A program made the translations under genes and the position numbers. Below, piece by piece: positions 19,431 to 29,854 of a stretch of DNA of 64,000 nucleotides (position 1 is its first letter; each line of letters opens with the position of its first letter). The stretch comes from Artocarpus heterophyllus (taxonomy: Eukaryota > Streptophyta > Magnoliopsida > Rosales > Moraceae): positions 22,353,467 to 22,417,466 of the forward strand of contig CM046354.1 in NCBI GenBank assembly GCA_025403435.1, in the 5' to 3' direction. The notes beneath the pieces are model-generated. The model had not been told where the DNA came from. It saw only the letters and a program-made list of their open reading frames with translations, and ran no database searches.

Positions 19431-21826
19431 TGTGACACCCGTTATTCTCCTAAGGGTATTAAGGTAATTAGATTAATTACCTAGTATATATATAAAAAAA
19501 ATCAGAAAATCTCTCATAATTCGAAACTCTCTCTCTCTCTACTTTCTCTCTCTAAAAAATTCTCTCTCTCTCCTCAAAGATCGTTTGAGATTTCGGCATC
19601 CGTTTTCGACACCTCCCGCACCAATGGAAAGCTCTCGACGAGCTGAGTCCAACGAGGTGCCGCGCCGCCCAAAACGCCGCCGGAGGAGACCACACGCGCC
19701 GCCCAAAGTGGCGGCAAAACCCATTTCTTTTCGACCAGATATCTTCGCCGTCCGACGTCCGATCGATGTGATTCTTGTTCCTACACGACCACCGTGATGA
19801 GAGGAACAAAACCCACCCTTGGTGGCAGCTCAACAACCGCCGGATTGCTCCGCCCGCCTATTGCCGCCGTGCACCGCCGCCCCCATGGTGGAACTCCGCC
19901 TTGCCGGAGGAGGTGACTGACACCACCCCTCCCAATGAGTTCAGAGGATCAAGGGGAGTAAAACCCCTCGATCAATTGCACGGAAGGAGCCGGTTTCGCC
20001 GGAGAACGGCCAACGCCGCCGTCAACCGCCGCGGGAGCCTCCGTTTTGGCTCTTCCCAGCCACGTTTCTTCAAATTGGATGAGGGGAAATGCTCATAGGA
20101 GGATGGGTAGCAAAAGCCCTCAGCCAATTTCAGGTTTCCATCGTCGGAGAATCAAGATCGGAGCTCATCCATTTCTACCGACGTTGTACTTCACGACCCG
20201 CTATGTTAGAGGCAGAATTGGGTGAAATTGACCTCGCCATTGGACTCAGAAGGGTCGATTTAGGGGGGGTAGGCCCGAGCCCAGCTGCCAACGGACCCCG
20301 ATTGACGCCGGTCAACGACGGTCAAAGTCGGTCAACGCCGGTCAACGGTGGTCAACGCCGGTCAACGGCCAGTCAAAGGCTAAATTGGGATTTTGTGATC
20401 CGAACCTCCGATCGAAGATCCGAGACCGCCTCCTGACTCGTTTCGATGCTCTGGATGCAATGGTGACCTCCTTTTGAGCAAATTCCACTCTGATGAAAAT
20501 CATCCGGTACCGACTGCATGCGAATCGTGGCGATTCAAACAGCAGTATCGGAGTCCAGAATGACGTTTTCAAGAATGTATGATCTCCAGGAAGCATTCCT
20601 AGCCATTCATAGTCGCTCGAGGAGCACTACAGAGGATGCTTCGTAGATACAGCGAGATACAACTGGATCTGTTTTGCTTGGAGTTCAAGATCAAGGGAGT
20701 ATGGAGCTAACGTTAATTGATTCCAGGATTAAGAGACTGTTGATAAGCTTGAAAGGTAGGGATTCTATTACTCATTTTTGTGAGGTTTTTATAGAATTAA
20801 AATTGATTGTTTTGCCGCAATATATATATATCTATGTTGAACTGATATTATATGAGTATCACATATGAAACTATGACATGGACTCGTCTTGTATTGTACG
20901 GCGAGGAACATAATGAATTGACACATGTTATAAATTGAGAAGCATGGTTAGGAAAACTAACTCTATTAATAATGATTCAATATAGAGAAATTGTGAGACA
21001 TGAAGAGGGCGACGGTTACATCCTTGGGCATGAATACCCAAAAAGGTAAAATAGGGGGAAGGTGATGACGCTTCCTTGGGTTGAAAGTCCCAGAACACAC
21101 TGTACAGGAATTGATTTGGTGAGGACTCGGGGCTTGATGTCCCCTCACCGGAACACCCTTGGAACGTTTATAGGGTGATCAAGTGCGCCCATTTGGGTTT
21201 CGATGAGTTGAGTGATACTCAATTTAACATGGATACCTAGGAACAATGATGATTGGTAATATTTGTATAAATGTGTAATTATGACACTTGGTAATGATTA
21301 ACTACGGTATCCATAAGATGTGATCATAATAAACCTCATAATCTGGAATATGATGTGACTTACTAACCATGCAGATTTTAATGTGGTAATGATAAAAACC
21401 TAAAGGTGAGTAATGGCTTTCTCTACTGAGCATAGTGTCGCTCATTCCCTTATGTTTATATCTTTTCAGGACTCACTAAGTGTGAGGTGGCTACGAGAAA
21501 TATAGTTGAGGAAGTGATGTAACTATATTACATTGGGACTGCTTCAATTGTTGAGAATGTTCTTCATGATAATGTAAGCATCAATTGTTACTTTCTGTGA
21601 CTGTATTACAATGTGTTGAGGGTTAAAATGATGATGACAACAGTTTATATTATTAAATTAAAGGTGCTACATTAAAACTGTGGTTTATTTGTCGTTTATA
21701 TTTTATTTTTGAGTTGAGAGTTTTCATTTAAGTCCCGGGAAAATTTTATTTTTAAGGTTTTACTTTTATTATTTATTTTTATTTTATCTCATTAAAAACT
21801 GTTAACCCCCATATAGGGGCGTTACA
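19431..21826 (+). repeat. 3' LTR of GypZ
   Basis: 2396 bases, nearly identical to 12719-15076. It has 40 extra bases (about 19697-19736) and two single-base indels. Those three indels account for the length difference of 38. It ends GGGGCGTTACA, then GGCAG. Confidence 0.93.
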
Positions 21827-21831
21827 GGCAG

Positions 21832-24086
21832 GAGTCCTCTGGTTTCCTTCTGAAGCTGTGTCTTCATGGTCTTCAACCTCTGGATTTTGCACCCCCACTT
21901 CAGGAAGATCCTTCAATGGAATCACCTCAGGCTTCTTGTCTTCAGAACCTGAACCCCTGGAGTCCGTGCTGTCTCTGTCCTTGTACAGAACACCTTCGTT
22001 GAAGATCACATCCTTGCTCCTGATAATCTTCTGGCTTTGGTCATCCCAGAGACGATAACCAAACTCAAGTCTGCCATAGCCAACCAGAAAACACTTCTTT
22101 GACTTGGTATCCAGTTTACTTCTAGCAGCAGAATCAATGTGTGCATAGGAAACACAACCAAACACTCTCAAGTAAGAGAGATCCACCTGTTTATGGCTCT
22201 AGACTTCTTCCGGTAGCTTGAACTTCAGCAGTGTGGATGGACTTCTGTTGATCAGATGAGCGGCTGTGTTAATTGCCTCAGCCCAAAACATCTTTGGCAG
22301 CCCTGCATGCAACCTCATGCTTCTGGCACGCTCGTTTAAAGTCCTATTCATCCTCTCAGCTACCCCATTATGTTGTGGTTTCCCTGGAATGGTCTTCCTC
22401 ATCTTTATCCCATTCTCAGCACAGTACCGCCTGAAATCTTCACCTAGGTACTCTCCCCCATTGTCAGACTGCAAGCACTTCACCTTCAAATCTGTCTCGT
22501 TCTCCACCATGGCTTTCCATCTCTTGAAAGCATCAAAGACATCAGATTTATTTTTCAGAAAGTAAACCCATACCTTCCTGCTTGAGTCATCTATGAATGT
22601 CACATAGTAGTTTGCGCCACCAAGGGAAGTCACCGACGCAGGCCCCCACACATCAGTGTGAACAAGCTCCAATTTCCTGGACTTAGGCTCTCTACCCATC
22701 TTTGAGAAACTGACTCTTTTCTGTTTACCAAAGATGCAGGCTTCACACAAACTGTGATCAACAGTTTTCAAACCCGACAGTTTTCCTTTGCAGTGAAGCA
22801 CCTTCATCCCCTTCTCACTCATGTGACCGAGCCTATAATGCCATAGCTTAGTATTGGCAGCAGAATCAGCAACTGCTAGGGTATCTCTGCAACTAGAGTT
22901 CATGTAGAGAGTTCCAGCCTTGCGTCCCCGAGCAACAACCATTGCTCCTTTCGTGACTTTCCAACCTCCACAATTGAAGGTCACTTTATGTCCATCATCA
23001 TCCAGTTGCCCCACCGAAATCAAGTTGCGCATTAATTTTGGAACATGTCTCACCTTATGAATCTTCCACACCGACCCATTAGGCATTTTTAAACTGACAT
23101 CTCCAATGCCAACAATATCTAAAGGTTCTCCATCAGCGAGATAAACCTTACCATGATTTTCGGCAACATAATTCTCCAGGACATGACGGTGTGCAGTGGT
23201 GTGGAATGATGCTCCTGAGTCTATCACCCACGAATCAAAAGAACTGTTGATTGACAAGATTAAAGCATCTTGTTGCTCTTCAGTGGCGGCGTTGGTTGCG
23301 TCATTAGTCTTGTCTTCGTTCTTCCTTGGAGCCCTGTAGTTCTTTTTCAAGTGGCCCGTCTTCCCACAGTTCCAACACTCCATACTCCTACCGTTCCTTG
23401 ACTTGCTTCTCCCATTCCTCGACTTGCCTCTCCTGCCATTATCCCTGTTGGATTGCCTGTCAAGTTTCCTGCCCCTATTATCAACATTAAGGGCCGAGTT
23501 CGACGAAGAGGCTTCACCTGAGTCCTTCCTGCGAACTTCTTCCGCCAGAATAGAGTTTCTGACATCGACAAACTTCAATTTTGCACTCCCTAGAGAATTT
23601 GTAATGGCCACCCTCATGGGTTCCCAGCTATTCGGTAACGAGGCCAAGAGGATTAGAGCATTGATTTCATCATCGAATTTAATCTCTACCGAGACCAATT
23701 GGTTTAGGACGGTGTTAAAACTGTTCAGGTGCTCTACTACCGAGGCACCTTTAGACATCTTTAAATTAAAGAGCTTCTTCATGAGATGTACCTTGTTATT
23801 GGATGAGGGCTTCTCATACATCTCTGACAGAGCCTTCATCATCCCTGCTGTAGTGGTCTCCTTCGCAACGTTGTGGGCAACGTTCTTTGACAAAGTCAAA
23901 CGGATCACCGAGTACCTGTCTATCAAGGAGACTCCACTCCTCATCCTTCATGCCTTCGGGCTTATTACTCAAGGGCAAGTGCAGTTTCCTGCTGTATAGG
24001 TAGTCCTCTACTTGCATCCTCCAATAGGAAAAATCTGAACCATCAAATTTGGTGATGCCGGCTGCCATACTTTCTTCTCCAGTCAT
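21832..24086 (-). pseudogene. CopB gag, protease and integrase
   Basis: Minus-strand start of the CopB polyprotein, beginning MTGEESMAAG at 24086. In order: gag, a CCHC knuckle (CWNCGKTGHLKKNY near 23360) with the last Cys changed to Tyr, an aspartic protease (WVIDSGA near 23220), and integrase with the HHCC zinc domain and D-D-E residues in VHTDVWG, LQSDNGG and NGVAERM. One base is lost in gag near 23905, shifting the frame. A TAG at 22199-22201 replaces an expected Trp. It ends at the GypZ target site. Reading on from 12713 restores the same frame. Confidence 0.94.
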
Positions 24087-24107
24087 CGTTCCTGATCAAA
24101 ACCTCCT

Positions 24108-24118
24108 CTCTGATACCA
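24108..24118 (-). other. CopB primer binding site
   Basis: On the minus strand it reads TGGTATCAGAG, complementary to initiator-Met tRNA, two bases from the LTR. It sets the 5' end of CopB on the right. Confidence 0.9.
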
Positions 24119-24120
24119 GT

Positions 24121-24901
24121 TGTTGGGGAATTAGTCGACTCCTAATTCCAAGAATCGCAAGAACGAACAATTGCAGAAAAATAAATAGGAGAAAAGAAGA
24201 AAAGAGACACCAAATTTTTATACAGGTTCGTCCAAATTTGAGACTACGTCCTGTTTCTGCCGCTTGCAGATTCCACTATGATGAAGGAGATTACAGATTA
24301 CAAGAGCAGTTTCTCACACACTCACAAATTGTGCTTACCAAAACTCTCTTCTATCTAACACCCAATGGGAATTTTTTCTCTCTCAAGGATGGAGCTCTCA
24401 AGAATTTTTGCCTCTCACAAAATTATGCCACTCACAATTTTCACACACACACCCAACCCTAGCCACCTTGTATCTATTTATAACCAAAGGAGGAGAAAAA
24501 TAGCAACTAATGGAAAACCCTAGTGATTTCCCATTTTTGGGACCTTTGAATTCGACTCTGACTCAAAAAACATCGCGGAACACAGCGCGTCAGCGCTACG
24601 GCGCTCGAAACGAGCGCTGCGGCGCTCCCCTACGGCGCCTAGGCGCTCTTCTCCTGGCGCCATACACTTTGAGCCTAGGCTCTTTGCAGGTAGCGCCTAG
24701 GCGCTCTTCCAATTGAGCCTAGGCGCTCTTCTAATTGAGCCTAGGCGCTCTTCCAATTGAGCCTAGGCGCTATTGTCCCAGCGCCGTGGCGCTCTTCTGC
24801 CAGAGCCGCGGCGCTTGCTCCCTGCCTTCGAGGACGCATTTTTCTCCCTTTTTCTTCCTTTTGTTGGGTTGTCGACTTGATTTGGCTCCACATCTGCAAC
24901 A
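24121..24901 (-). repeat. 5' LTR of CopB
   Basis: 781 bases matching 10228-11017. The minus-strand TATA is at 24474-24483. It carries the GC-rich palindromic block at 24590-24815, with 8 bases (CTAGGCGC) missing relative to the other LTR. Confidence 0.93.
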
Positions 24902-24906
24902 AAATC

Positions 24907-25326
24907 AAGAGAAGAAGTGGGGGAGTAGACTTAAAATAGAGACAAGTGCATATGAAGATGAAAAGATGATAGGAAATGATTAAAAATCAAGCATAGAGGC
25001 GCGTAATCTACTTAGAAGATGCCATATTCCATCGTTAAATAAAGCCATGGTTGGATTTAGCCTAGCCCCTTGTAGAAAAATGTTTGCAAATTAGTCCCTT
25101 CATGTATATGCCTATAAATAGGTGCCTTGTTAGAAGACATTTCACCATTTTGTTTTCCATTTTTTAAGCCATATTCTATTTTCCTTTTCCTCTTACAGCA
25201 GCCAAACCATTACAAAATATAATACTAAAAAATGCTTCCCAATAAGCCTCCAAAAAGTCACCAAGTTCAACCTCTGGAACCTAGATGAGCTAGTGCACGA
25301 TCCAATAAGAAAATAGTCATTTCTAT
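24907..25326 (+). other. Non-coding flank, possible old LTR
   Basis: Continuous with 10227 before CopB inserted. A CTATAAATAGG TATA-like word near 25110 is followed by T/C-rich DNA like a leader, so it may be the promoter part of an old LTR, but I found no boundaries. Confidence 0.35.
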
Positions 25327-25329
25327 GAT

Positions 25330-27141
25330 GACTAGTAAAAATTGAGGATTACACGACGGTTTTAAGCCGTTGTGTTAAGCATTCATGACGGCCCAAAAAC
25401 TTTCATGAAATCATCCATCGTGGTACCAAGGAGACTTTTTACGATGGTTTTTACCGTTATGGAATGCCGCTAATGGTGGGTATAAAGTGTGTTTTATAGG
25501 AGGCTACCACGACAGTTTTGAGAAAAACCGCCGTGGTCTTAAAACCGTCATGGAATGTGTAGATTATATGATCGTTTTCAATGAAAACCATCATATAATC
25601 TTAGTTATTTTCTACCCTCCATGATAGTTTTTACAAAAATCGTCGTGTTACGTATAGTTTTCACGACAGTTTTTACTATATGTCATTAACCAAAAAAAAA
25701 ATTATTAGAATTTCTAACTTCCCATGAGATGGCTAGTACCATATATGTTATCCACTAATACAAGGCTTTAATTGCAAAATCATATATTTAAATTGAACTA
25801 TAGTTTTTTTTTTATTTCAAAATCATATATCTACCCTACTGCATATATCTAAGCAATCATGTCTAAATAATAATTCAACAAACATATACTAACAATGCTA
25901 AAACTAAAATTAAAACCTAAATAATTCACAAAAATACATATACAAACACAAATAGATTGTAATTCACATAAACACATATACAAACATTAACTAAATAACA
26001 AATGTTAATATAAAGAACACGAAAATAACAAAACTAAAACTAACAAAACTAAGTTACAAACTAACTAACAAACTATATAACTAAAAATAGTTAATTCACA
26101 CAAACCTTCAATAATTGCTATGATGGTCAAAGAGAATTTTCATCAAACATGTAGTGGGCATCACATATACAAACATGCATATACACAAATACATAGAAAG
26201 TAATTGAAACTCAAACTAAAACTAAAATTAGACTAAACAACTAAAAAAATTAGTTCACACAAACCATAAAATAATTAAAACCAAAACAATATAACTAAAA
26301 ATTAAAAAAACTAAACAATAAAAAAGAAATAGACAGTTATCAAAAGTGGTCGGAGGTGGGCAACGAGGGGGTTATGGAGGTATTGAGCTCAAAGAGAAGA
26401 ACACTTGGAGAGTTCATCAAAAATGTAATGGGCATCACATATACAAACACAAACACAAATGCATAGAAAGTAATTAAAGCTAAAACTAAAATTAGAACTA
26501 AACAACTAAAAATAATTTATTTACACAATCCATAAATAATTAAAACTAAAACTACATAACTAATTTTTTTTTTAAAAATTGAACAATAAAAAAAACAAAA
26601 TGTTACTAGATGGTGGTTGGACGTGGGCAAGGCGGGGTTGTGGAGGTGATGAGCTCAAAAAGAAGACACTCGAAGAGAAGAACCTTCACAAATAAGGATG
26701 GTGACAAGCTTGTAGGTTGTGGAGGCCTCGAGGCTAATGGCAGCATGTTGGGTTGAGGCGAAGATGATAATGGCGATGGTGGTAGCAGAGAGAGAGAGGA
26801 TTTGAGGGTTAGAGAGAGAGGTAGGATTGGGTTTAGGAGAAAAGGGTTGAGTTTTAATTTGAATAAGAAAGAGAGAAAGGGCGGGCCTTTCAAAATTTCA
26901 TTGATTGTGATAAGGTTGGGCTTTTTAATTTTCGCTAGCTATCTTTCACTATAGTTTTTAATAAAAACTGTTGTATAATATGTCCCCTACCACGACGGTT
27001 TGTAAAATCATCGTGAAAGGTCCCACACCACTAACACGACAGTTTTCGTATTTTCTCTGCGTTTTTACCTCTCCTTACCACTACAAGTTTTCAGAAAATA
27101 TCGTTAAATAAAAGTTGTGTAATCTCAAGTTTCTAGTAGTA
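25330..27141. mobile_element. Non-autonomous CACTA element
   Basis: The ends are inverted: left GACTAGTAAAAATTGAGGAT and right, reversed, TACTACTAGAAACTTGAGAT. Both are variants of a CACTACTAGAAA terminus. The three bases GAT flank both sides (25327-25329, 27142-27144), the target duplication size of CACTA elements. Subterminal DNA (25350-25690 and 26940-27110) has many short inverted repeats on CACGACGGTTTT / AAAACCGTCGTG. The middle is AT-rich with ACTAAAACTAA runs, then a G-rich stretch (26600-26890) like a first exon or leader. No transposase is encoded. Related ends lie at 58860-59131 and 57060-57250. Confidence 0.85.
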
Positions 27142-27144
27142 GAT

Positions 27145-28790
27145 AATAAGTTTGTGAAACTTAAAGTTTAAGACATATGACCTGAAGTTTTAATTTCTTC
27201 AAATGTTTTCAAGTTTTGAGTTTGTTCAAGGAGCCTAAGAAAACCGAAGAAGCCAAACCAACCCTAGGTAAGAGCTCGGTTACACTATTCATAGTTTAGG
27301 TAGTAATTCTGACTTTGATGTGTTGAAACGTATTACATGACTTTGTAATTTTATAAAGTAGGTTAAGATATGAGTATAATTAGGTTTCATATAATAGTTA
27401 TAAGATTCCTTATTACAATGATGGTAGATTTTATTTTATGCCCAAAATGTCCTTATTATACACTAATAGTGACTTTTTGGAAACAAGATGGTGATAAATC
27501 ACAAACTATAGAGCATCTTCAATAAAGAAAACTATGAATTTCATGAGAGTTTTCATAAGTAGGGGTAAAATTGTAATTTTGCACCTAATATGGCCTTAAT
27601 CGGACAATTGAGAAAAGATGCTCAAAGCTTTAGCATTAGCCTTTGACCCTTTAGGAAATTTTATTCCTTGTGAAAATATGTACCAAACTATAAGAAATGA
27701 TTTTTGGTCAATAAAGGGGGCATAATTGTCAAAATTTTACATTTTGAGTCGAAAATGTAAAATTGAAGAAATTAGTGGCTTAGGATAGTAAGTGTGTTTT
27801 ACATAACCTATAGAGAAGAAAAATATATATATAATAGGGACTTGGAAATCAATTCTAAAGTTGTTTGAACAATTAGAAAACCATTAAGGGCATTAATGTT
27901 AAGATTTTATGTTTTGGGTCAAAACTATAAAATTATGCAAAAAAAAATTTCTCATTGAGAAAGGGCTAGTTTCTACACTCTTATGGGTAATAAGTAACTA
28001 TAGGCTTTAAACCCAGAAGAGTTTAAAATTTTCTAAGACCCGTTGAGGGCAAAATGGTCATTTTTGCCATAAGGGTAAAATAATCAAAATAGACACCAAG
28101 CATTATATTTTAGCCTTCCATCCTTTTGACTAGGTTGAACCTTCCAAGAAATACTTTTATATCATAGGATAAATTATCCAAGACCCATTAGCGATAAAAA
28201 GGTCATTTTTATCTCGAGGGTAAAAATGTGATAGCCGAGTCTCTAGTTCTAGCACGAATATTTAAAAAAGTATTAAATTCATAGATAGTCCCTGAACTCT
28301 TTTTTCTCTCTAGAATTAGTCCTTGTAATTTAATTTTTCCCATAAATAACCCTTGAACTCAAAAAGTGTTTTATGAATGTTCCTCTATTAAATTTTAGAT
28401 GAAAAAAGTTAATTTTGTCTCATAAATGGTCCTTGAATTATCTTTTCTCTCTATAAATAGTCACTATGCTAAAACTTGTACTGTATTTTGTCCCAAAGTA
28501 CTTCTTCTCATCCTATTCCCACATGTAATTCTCCCTTTGATTCTCATGCTCACTAGTTGCATCCCAACCCAAGCAACGACATTTAGACCGATACGACCAC
28601 CATCAAAGACATCAGAATTCCAACGGTGCTCCTCAAGGTTGAGAAATGGACAGAAGGGCTAGCTAAAGCTGCTAACTTATAATTGACTCAACGGATTTTA
28701 GGAGCTTATCTTTATTTTTCAGTTTTCTTACACTTCCATTATGTCACTTATATGCTATTCTTGTGTTTTCTTGAATTATTTTTCAAACAG
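27145..28790. other. Non-coding, repetitive
   Basis: Several degenerate blocks carry GGTAAAATGGTCATTTTT-like words (27540-28210), then phrases of the AGTCCTTGAA type (28290-28450). They resemble old LTR or filler repeats. No gene. Confidence 0.4.
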
Positions 28791-29344
28791 GCGTTAACAA
28801 GCTCGCTTATGGATTTTGTTGGTGATGTGACCCTTGGTCCTAAATAGGAATGTTGTCCTTGAGAGCAAGTATGGCTCCCCCAAAATGTTAACAATGGATT
28901 TGGTGTTAAAATTTTGTTTTTGTATGTCTAAGTTGTAAATTCGGTCTAGTTTGTTTCTTTCATTTCTATTTATGTGCATTTCTTCTGCTATTAGACTTTG
29001 TATTGCAACTATTTATGAGTTGATTTTTCCAAGCTTACAATCCGAGTGAAACCTTCAATTTTGGTGACAATTTTGTTTATCATCTGCTAAATATGACATG
29101 CCATAACATGCCACTGCCGCATAATCTTTTGAGTTTCCGAAACTTATCTTTTAACAAGTTTAGAGTATTGTTGTGTGAATATTGCTAATTGAATATTGTC
29201 TGTGTTGTCCCCAGGTTGAATTGGAGGACCCAGTGGAGACAAGCAGCTGCTAAGACCAATGACTTGGCTGGCAACGGCACAACAACAACATCTGTATTCT
29301 GTTGTGCTTGCACAGGGTCCTATTGCTCAAGGAGTCATGGTTGG
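28791..29344 (+). pseudogene. CPN60: Chaperonin-60 (chloroplast beta-type) gene fragment
   Basis: Two exon remnants in genomic (unprocessed) form. The first (28791-28910, after TTTCAAACAG) reads GVNKLA, then TLGPK, a stop, and RNVVLESKYGSPK. The second starts at 29215 after an intact CCCAG acceptor: VELEDPVE, then RQAAAKTNDLAGNGTTT, then a frame-shifted version of VLAQG-IAQGV. These match the N-terminal equatorial domain of CPN60, including the nucleotide-binding GDGTTT loop (here GNGTTT). About 18 bases are missing after DPVE and there are stops and frameshifts, so it is not functional. CopC then interrupts it, duplicating GTTGG. I cannot follow the gene beyond 34397. Confidence 0.85.
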
Positions 29345-29823
29345 TGTTATTTTGTGACCCAAAACCCACTCAAATCCTTTGGCAGTAAGGCAAGGCTGCG
29401 GCGCTCTAATTTGGGAAAGTAGCGCCGTGACACTCCGATGCGGCCTGATCATGTATTTCGTGTTTTTACATGTTTTTTGGGTTATTTTGGGCTAAGGTTT
29501 GAGTCCCCATACATATAAATACATCATATTCTTCATAGTTTATAGAGAGACACATTAGAGAGTAAAAAAGAGTCACAAAATTTCATAGAGATCATAGTGT
29601 TGAGAGTGATACAAAGAACTCAGTCTTGTGAGTTTGTGAGTGATTGAGTGAGTGAATTTCTGTATTTGAGCACTCTAAACACCGTTGTAATTTCCATTTT
29701 ATGATTAGTAGATTGCTTATCCTCTACCCGTGGTTTTTTCTCCCTTCATTAGGGTTTTTTCAAGTAAATCTTGTGTGCAATTTTCTCTCTATTTCTTGTT
29801 GCTTTTTGCTTTGATTTCTAGCA
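29345..29823 (+). repeat. 5' LTR of CopC
   Basis: TGTTATTTTGTGACCC ... TTTCTAGCA, 479 bases. TATA box TATAAATA at 29514-29521. It contains GCGCC-type GC-rich words (29395-29445) like those in the CopB LTR. Confidence 0.92.
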
Positions 29824-29825
29824 AG

Positions 29826-29837
29826 TGGTATCAGAGC
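29826..29837 (+). other. CopC primer binding site
   Basis: TGGTATCAGAGC two bases after the LTR, complementary to initiator-Met tRNA. Confidence 0.92.
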
Positions 29838-29854
29838 TTTGGTTTTGATTTGCA

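Larger units (their letters stand above)
12719..21826 (+). mobile_element. GypZ: gene-carrying, non-autonomous gypsy-type LTR element
   Basis: Complete LTR element of 9108 bases with LTRs at 12719-15076 and 19431-21826, starting TGTGACACCC and ending TTACA, flanked by the perfect duplication GGCAG (12714-12718, 21827-21831). An initiator-Met-type primer site follows the left LTR and a gypsy-type purine end precedes the right one. The interior contains no gag, protease, RT, RNase H or integrase. It has two intact intronless ORFs: a cysteine-rich basic protein (16668-17189) and a LOG-like protein (17831-18481). It must use another element's enzymes to move. The LTRs differ by under 20 substitutions by eye plus a 40-bp indel, so it inserted recently. 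It sits inside CopB pol in the opposite orientation. Confidence 0.93.
10228..24901 (-). mobile_element. Complete copia element CopB, split by GypZ
   Basis: Two LTRs (10228-11017 and 24121-24901) bound a minus-strand copia element. The five bases outside each end are AAATC (10223-10227 and 24902-24906), a perfect target duplication. A primer site complementary to initiator-Met tRNA (24108-24118) and a purine tract beside the left LTR fix the orientation. Gag-protease-integrase lie at 24086-21832 and RT-RNase H at 12713-11076. Between them sits the 9108-base GypZ, duplicating GGCAG. Without GypZ the element is about 5.56 kb, a normal copia length. The LTRs show about 20 substitutions by eye plus an 8-bp deletion, roughly 2.5% divergence. 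Confidence 0.95.

Noticed and set aside
26606..26893. Minus-strand frame rich in Leu/Pro/Ser in the CACTA element
   Set aside because: Low complexity, leader-like DNA with GA/CT runs; no domain and no counterpart frame in the related block at 56690-57000.
29189..29422. 77-codon frame across the CPN60 fragment and the CopC LTR
   Set aside because: It is a chance read-through from the pseudogene exon into the LTR; part is real CPN60 coding, but the frame as a whole is not a gene.
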